Of a stretch of DNA of 64,000 bases, positions 59,861-64,000 are shown piece by piece. The stretch spans positions 35,155-99,154 of the forward strand of contig CAMZFV010000007.1 in assembly GCA_947306175.1 (NCBI GenBank), read 5' to 3'. Positions within the stretch are counted from its first letter, which is position 1. Every line of letters begins with the position of its first letter. Both the position numbers and the translations under genes were made by a program. This stretch comes from an uncultured Prevotellaceae bacterium. GTDB taxonomy: Bacteria; Bacteroidota; Bacteroidia; Bacteroidales; Muribaculaceae. The notes below the pieces were generated by a model. That model saw nothing but the letters and a program-made list of their open reading frames with translations, was not told where the DNA came from and made no database searches.

Positions 59861-61432
59861 TCAATGTTGATTGAAAACGGCTGATGCAAGGGCTTCTGCA
59901 CAGCGTTCGCCATCGATGGCACTGGAGACGATACCGCCGGCATAGCCAGCACCTTCACCACAGGGATAGAGGCCATCTATGGTCACGTGATGCAGCAACT
60001 CATTGTCACGGGGAATGCGCAAGGGTGACGAGGTTCTGGTCTCTACGCCTATGACGATAGCGTCATTGGTGAGGAAGCCGCGGGCATTCTGCCCAAAAAC
60101 CTTAAATCCTTTACGCAGCCGATTGGCGACAAACGGCGGTAACCATTGGTCGAGTCTTGACGGTTGTACTCCAGGCAAATAGGAGGATGGCGGGATGTTG
60201 CGGGAAGCTTTGCCATCGACAAAATCCTTCATTCGCTGGGCACCTGCAATGAGGGTGTTACCCGCCTCGGCAAATGCACGACATTCCATATCACGCTGAA
60301 ACATCATCATCGCCAATTCACCATATTTCTTATACTGCCCAGGCAAATCCTCGGGATGGAGTTCCACCACCATACCCGAGTTGGCCCAATGAGACCCGCG
60401 GTTACTGGGCGACATGCCGTTGACCACGAGACCATCAGGTTCACTCACGGCGGGCACCACAAAGCCACCGGGACACATACAGAAGGAATAGACGCCACGA
60501 TGATCCACCTGGGTCACGAAATTATACTCGGCAGCAGGCAGGTACTCTCCCCTTCCCAACACGCTATGATACTGGATCTGGTCGATGATGCGCTGGGGAT
60601 GCTCCAAACGAACGCCCACGGCAATGCCTTTGGCTTCGACTGTAATGTCGCTGTTATAGAGCATCTGATACACGTCGCGCGCCGAATGTCCAGTGGCCAA
60701 AATAACAGGACCATCAAAATTCTCCCCAGTAGCAGTTTCCACACCCGTAACCTTACCATCCTCAACAATGAGACGTGTCACACGGGTCTCGAAATGCACC
60801 TCTCCCCCACAACGCAGAATAGTCTCACGCATCGCCTTGATGACCCCAGGCAACTTATCGCTACCGATATGCGGATGGGCATCGATAAGGATGTCTTCAC
60901 GCGCTCCATGCTGGACAAAAATGCCCAAAATCCTATCGACTGAACCTCGTTTCTTGCTGCGGGTATAGAGTTTGCCGTCACTATAGGCTCCTGCCCCACC
61001 CTCACCAAAACAATAATTGCTTTCGGGATCCACAACGCCCTCGCGTTGAATGCGGGACGCATCTACACGGCGTTTCATCACATCCTTGCCACGCTCCAGC
61101 ACAACGGGTTTGATGCCCAGCTCAATAAGCCGCAATGCCGCGAACAGTCCGCCCGGCCCCATGCCCACTACAATCGCTTGCCGCTTGCCATCGACAGGCT
61201 TATACTCAATGGGAGGCACCAAATAGTCCTGAGTCATCGGTTCGTCGATATACACTCGCACCTTGAGATTGACCACCACATTGCGCTGTCGGGCATCGAT
61301 GGAGCGCTTCAATATCCTGATGCCCTGAATGCTCTGGGCCGGTATGTCGTTGTGCATGGCCAGATGTTGAGCAATATCACCCATGCTGGCCGCTGTGCGT
61401 GGACTAACGCGTATTTGCAGTTCCTGAATCAT
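59861..61432 (-). CDS. NAD(P)/FAD-dependent oxidoreductase, uncharacterised FAD protein family
   Basis: 523 residues from ATG 61432 (MIQELQIRVSP). The N-terminal 90 residues are a small ACT/ferredoxin-like fold, then the FAD-binding GMGPGGLFAALRL with VLERG. ESNYCFGEGGAGAYSDGKLYTR is the family hallmark, and CMCPGGFVVPA and YPCGEGAGYAGGIVSSAIDG close the FAD site. Widespread in bacteria and often called FAD-dependent dehydrogenase; the substrate is unknown. Longer in-frame readings to 61546 pass through the promoter box and are not used. Confidence 0.9.
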   Translation of the reverse strand: MIQELQIRVSPRTAASMGDIAQHLAMHNDIPAQSIQGIRILKRSIDARQRNVVVNLKVRVYIDEPMTQDYLVPPIEYKPVDGKRQAIVVGMGPGGLFAALRLIELGIKPVVLERGKDVMKRRVDASRIQREGVVDPESNYCFGEGGAGAYSDGKLYTRSKKRGSVDRILGIFVQHGAREDILIDAHPHIGSDKLPGVIKAMRETILRCGGEVHFETRVTRLIVEDGKVTGVETATGENFDGPVILATGHSARDVYQMLYNSDITVEAKGIAVGVRLEHPQRIIDQIQYHSVLGRGEYLPAAEYNFVTQVDHRGVYSFCMCPGGFVVPAVSEPDGLVVNGMSPSNRGSHWANSGMVVELHPEDLPGQYKKYGELAMMMFQRDMECRAFAEAGNTLIAGAQRMKDFVDGKASRNIPPSSYLPGVQPSRLDQWLPPFVANRLRKGFKVFGQNARGFLTNDAIVIGVETRTSSPLRIPRDNELLHHVTIDGLYPCGEGAGYAGGIVSSAIDGERCAEALASAVFNQH

Positions 61433-61485
61433 AGTGTAATTAGTTTCTAGTGCCGGTTTGTGGTTTCTAGTTAAATAATGTGCCA

Positions 61486-61493
61486 CAAAATTA
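61486..61493 (-). promoter_or_regulatory. -7 box of the FAD oxidoreductase gene
   Basis: Minus-strand TAATTTTG, 53 bp before ATG 61432. It faces away from the HAD gene box at 61516, so the two promoters overlap. Confidence 0.5.
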
Positions 61494-61515
61494 GTGAAAT
61501 TTGGGCTATTCTCAT

Positions 61516-61523
61516 TACTTTTG
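61516..61523 (+). promoter_or_regulatory. -7 box of the HAD phosphatase gene
   Basis: TACTTTTG, 28 bp before ATG 61552; the -33 is weak (TTAG at 21 nt). Confidence 0.5.
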
Positions 61524-61551
61524 TGCCTGAATTCATCACGACACAACTATC

Positions 61552-62208
61552 ATGAGTGAAATGACAAAGAAATGCGGTGTATTATTCGACTTGGATGGCG
61601 TACTGCTTGACAGCGAAGGCCAATACAGCATATTCTGGGCAGCGATGGACGAGCAATATCCCACCGGTGTGCCCGATTTTGCCCGTTTTATCAAGGGCTT
61701 CCATTTGACCCGCATCTTGGGCTATTTTGAGAATGACGAGGTGCGCCGCCAGGTTATGGACAAGCTGATGGAATTTGAGCACAACATGCGTTATGAGTTT
61801 TTCCCTGGTGCACTGGAATTTGTCAAGCAGTTGCGTGACGCGGGCATTCCCATGGCTGTTGTCACCTCAAGCGACCGCACAAAGATGCAGAACCTCTATA
61901 ACCAACACCCAGAGTTTCCCACCCTGTTTGATCAGATTATCACTGGCGACATGGTCACACGTGCCAAACCCGACCCCGACTGTTTCCTGATGGGAGCCAA
62001 AGCTATCGGAGTGGATATCAAGGACTGCATCGTGTTTGAAGACTCACGCAATGGGCTGATTGCCGCTCGTGCTTCGGGAGCGAGGGTCATCGGCATTCCA
62101 ACCACATTGAGCCACGAGCAAGTAAGCGAGTTGAGTGACTTGACTATCGATGCAGTGGGGCAACTGAGCATCGAAAAGATGCTGAACACACCCCGAATTG
62201 TGAAATAA
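61552..62208 (+). CDS. HAD-IA phosphatase, beta-phosphoglucomutase-like
   Basis: 218 residues, cytoplasmic. Motif I DLDGVLLDSEG, a helical cap, motif II VVTSSD, motif III Lys in RAKPDPDCF, motif IV VFEDSRNGLIAA. These place it in the subfamily of small sugar-phosphate phosphatases and beta-phosphoglucomutase; substrate specificity is not visible. Followed by fur in the same direction with a separate promoter. Confidence 0.9.
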   Translation: MSEMTKKCGVLFDLDGVLLDSEGQYSIFWAAMDEQYPTGVPDFARFIKGFHLTRILGYFENDEVRRQVMDKLMEFEHNMRYEFFPGALEFVKQLRDAGIPMAVVTSSDRTKMQNLYNQHPEFPTLFDQIITGDMVTRAKPDPDCFLMGAKAIGVDIKDCIVFEDSRNGLIAARASGARVIGIPTTLSHEQVSELSDLTIDAVGQLSIEKMLNTPRIVK

Positions 62209-62227
62209 TTGCAAAAGCATAAATTTC

Positions 62228-62259
62228 TTTGCTTGATTCCAAAATTGGTTGTACCTTTG
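62228..62259 (+). promoter_or_regulatory. Consensus promoter of the Fur-family gene
   Basis: -33 TTTG (62228-62231), 20-nt spacer, -7 TACCTTTG (62252-62259). ATG 62268 is only 8 bp past the -7 box, so the mRNA would be leaderless or nearly so. Confidence 0.8.
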
Positions 62260-62267
62260 TCACACCG

Positions 62268-62774
62268 ATGAGAACCGATCCAAATATCGAGGATTTTGTG
62301 GATAGCAACAACCCGGTTGTACGCAAGTTCAGCGACTACCTGGATGCCCATGGCATGCGCAAGACCACCGAGCGCTATGCCATCCTGCAACGCATCATGA
62401 ACTTCAATGGTCATTTCACCATCGAAGAGTTGCAACAGATGATCGAGGGTGACGGTTTTCGTGTGAGCCGCTCAACAGTTTACAATACGGTTGAACTGCT
62501 GATAGACGCCAAGATGCTGCGTCGCCACGTGTTCGAAGGGATGCAGGCCCAATATGAACGCATCACCCTGCCCCACACCCACGTGATCTGCACCACATGT
62601 GGCAAAGTAAAGGAGGTGAGGGACCCCAACTTCGCCGCATTTATGAATGCCCGTCGCTTCAACGCCTTCAACACCGACCATTACAGCCTGTACGTCTATG
62701 GCACGTGCAGCACGTGTGCCCGCAAGTCAAAGCGCGTCAAGAGCGAAAACAACAAACGCAAGAAATCACTTTAA
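62268..62774 (+). CDS. Fur-family transcriptional regulator
   Basis: 168 residues from ATG 62268. Winged helix (about 20-90) with recognition helix SRSTVYNTVELL. The dimerisation domain has LPHTHVIC and two CxxC zinc pairs, Cys108/111 and Cys147/150. A basic tail follows (KRVKSENNKRKKSL). Fur or a close relative (Zur/PerR) controlling metal or oxidative-stress genes; the metal cannot be told by eye. The longer frame to 62229 starts in the -33 box and is excluded. Ends 40 bp before DUF1015. Confidence 0.92.
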   Translation: MRTDPNIEDFVDSNNPVVRKFSDYLDAHGMRKTTERYAILQRIMNFNGHFTIEELQQMIEGDGFRVSRSTVYNTVELLIDAKMLRRHVFEGMQAQYERITLPHTHVICTTCGKVKEVRDPNFAAFMNARRFNAFNTDHYSLYVYGTCSTCARKSKRVKSENNKRKKSL

Positions 62775-62814
62775 ATATCAATCTCATTAACACTTTTAAA
62801 ACCGTTAATTTATC

Positions 62815-64000
62815 ATGGCTAAAGTAAAACCGTTCCGTGGCGTGAGACCGCCCAAGCAGTATGTAGAGAAAGTAGCTTCCAAGCCCTATGACGTGCTTTC
62901 CAGTGAGGAGGCACGCGCCGAGGCTGGCGACAACGAGATGTGTCTGTATCACATCATTAAGCCCGAAATCGACTTCGAGCCTGGCACAGGCGAGCACGAG
63001 CCCAAGGTCTATGACAAGGCCGTCGAGAACTTCAAGAAGTTCCAGGACAAGGGTTGGCTGGTACAGGACGACGAGGACTGCTACTACATCTATGCACAGA
63101 CCATGGATGGCCGCACACAGTACGGATTTGTAGTAGGCGCCAATGTCGAGGACTACCTCACTGGCCGCATCAAGAAACACGAGCTTACCCGTCGCGAGAA
63201 GGAAGCTGACCGCATGCACCACATCGAGATCAACAATGCCAACATCGAGCCGGTGTTCCTGGCATTCCCCGATAACAACACCCTGGAGGACATCATCGAC
63301 CGTACCGCACAGACCACGCCCGAGTATGACTTCGTGAGCGAGGATGGCATCGGCCACACCCTGTGGGTCATCAAGGACAAGGAGACCATCGACACCATCA
63401 CCCATGAGTTCGCCGAGATTCCTTACCTCTACATTGCCGACGGTCACCACCGCACTGCCGCTGCCGCTCACGTGGGCGAGGAAAAGGCCAAGGCCGACCC
63501 CAACCACAACGGCACCGAGGAGTACAACTACCTGCTGGCTGTCTGCTTCCCCCAGTCACACCTCAAGGTGATGGACTACAACCGCGTGGTTGTTGACCTG
63601 AACGGCTACACCGAGGAAGAGTTCCTGGAGAAACTGAAAGAGAAATTCATCGTCGAGGAGAAGGGCACTGAGATTTACAAGCCCGCCAAACTGCATAACT
63701 TCTCGCTCTACCTGGGCGGCAAGTGGTATTCGCTGACAGCTAAGGAAGGCACCTACGACGACAACGACCCCATCGGCGTGCTCGACGTGACCATCAGCAG
63801 CGACTACATCCTGCGCGACATCCTGGGCATCACCGACCTGCGTACCGACAAGCGCATCGACTTCGTTGGCGGTATCCGTGGCCTGGGCGAGTTGAAGCGT
63901 CGTGTGGACAGTGGCGAGATGAAGATGGCGCTGGCCCTCTATCCAGTGACCATGAAGCAGATCATCGACATTGCCGACAGCGGCAAGATCATGCCTCCCA
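62815..64000 (+). CDS. DUF1015-family protein, 3'-truncated by the window edge
   Basis: 395 codons visible from ATG 62815 (MAKVKPFRGVRPPKQYVEKV) with no stop before base 64000; the family is about 410-420 residues, so little is missing. Conserved blocks are SKPYDVLS, YIADGHHRTAAAAH (a nuclease-like histidine motif), and FVGGIRGLGEL. In Bacteroidota the gene often sits near serine biosynthesis genes, which are not in the window. Function is not known. Confidence 0.92.
   Translation, partial: MAKVKPFRGVRPPKQYVEKVASKPYDVLSSEEARAEAGDNEMCLYHIIKPEIDFEPGTGEHEPKVYDKAVENFKKFQDKGWLVQDDEDCYYIYAQTMDGRTQYGFVVGANVEDYLTGRIKKHELTRREKEADRMHHIEINNANIEPVFLAFPDNNTLEDIIDRTAQTTPEYDFVSEDGIGHTLWVIKDKETIDTITHEFAEIPYLYIADGHHRTAAAAHVGEEKAKADPNHNGTEEYNYLLAVCFPQSHLKVMDYNRVVVDLNGYTEEEFLEKLKEKFIVEEKGTEIYKPAKLHNFSLYLGGKWYSLTAKEGTYDDNDPIGVLDVTISSDYILRDILGITDLRTDKRIDFVGGIRGLGELKRRVDSGEMKMALALYPVTMKQIIDIADSGKIMPP

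Overview
The window reads as a stretch of a Bacteroidales chromosome (phylum Bacteroidota), probably a gut lineage of the Muribaculaceae/Prevotellaceae type. Evidence seen directly: many start codons lie just downstream of the Bacteroidota housekeeping promoter (-33 TTTG, about 20 nt, -7 TAnnTTTG) and Shine-Dalgarno sequences are largely absent. Family content agrees: a GT3 glycogen synthase with a GT35 phosphorylase, a lipoprotein TamA (TamL) with TamB, a stand-alone MCE protein, DUF4827, DUF5063, and an S16 ribosomal protein with a long Ala/Glu tail. The genus-level placement is inference.

Layout. 1-9 kb: the 3' part of lpxA, then leftward gyrA with two paralogous TPR secretory proteins, dnaA with an AT-rich upstream region, and an MCE/MlaD protein. 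9-16 kb: aroE and comEC (rightward), converging on a leftward nrnA-DUF4827-glmM group and a secreted endonuclease/exonuclease/phosphatase-family protein. 16-23.5 kb: tamB-tamL, translationally overlapped. 23.9-26.3 kb: a lone AT-richer gene with a TIR-like/DUF4062-like N-terminus and ten 42-residue TPRs, a plausible defence or signalling gene. 26.4-33 kb: glycogen phosphorylase and synthase, then dnaK. 33-40.5 kb: udk-lptB, an AT-rich acyltransferase, a secreted phosphoesterase/PQQ-repeat protein, a LolC/E-type permease and a PreA-like dehydrogenase. 40.6-41.4 kb: tRNA-Gln and rpsP.

41.4-51.0 kb is a nine-gene leftward operon with one recognisable promoter. It encodes a polyisoprenyl-phosphate-type glycosyltransferase, KdsC-like phosphatase, Wzx-like flippase, GalE, phosphonoacetaldehyde reductase-like iron alcohol dehydrogenase, a cytidylyltransferase-PEP mutase fusion, phosphonopyruvate decarboxylase, a LicD transferase and a second glycosyltransferase. 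Read together this is a pathway from PEP to phosphonoacetaldehyde to 2-hydroxyethylphosphonate, CMP activation, and LicD transfer onto a flippase-exported glycan. It is the strongest candidate for a little-described system here. No aminoethylphosphonate transaminase is present.

51-64 kb: a rightward run yicC-gmk-nadD-DUF5063-M18 peptidase-ABC-F-umuC, then a SIMPL protein, a small membrane protein, an FAD oxidoreductase, a HAD phosphatase, a Fur-family regulator and a truncated DUF1015 gene.

The intergenic DNA is unusually structured. Nine loci carry 7-bp tandem repeats sharing a TTAGNNN (or TCAGNNN) core, which places stop codons in all six frames. A roughly 95-bp palindromic element occurs twice, each time between convergent genes. 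A short GAGACGCAA palindrome occurs two to three times.
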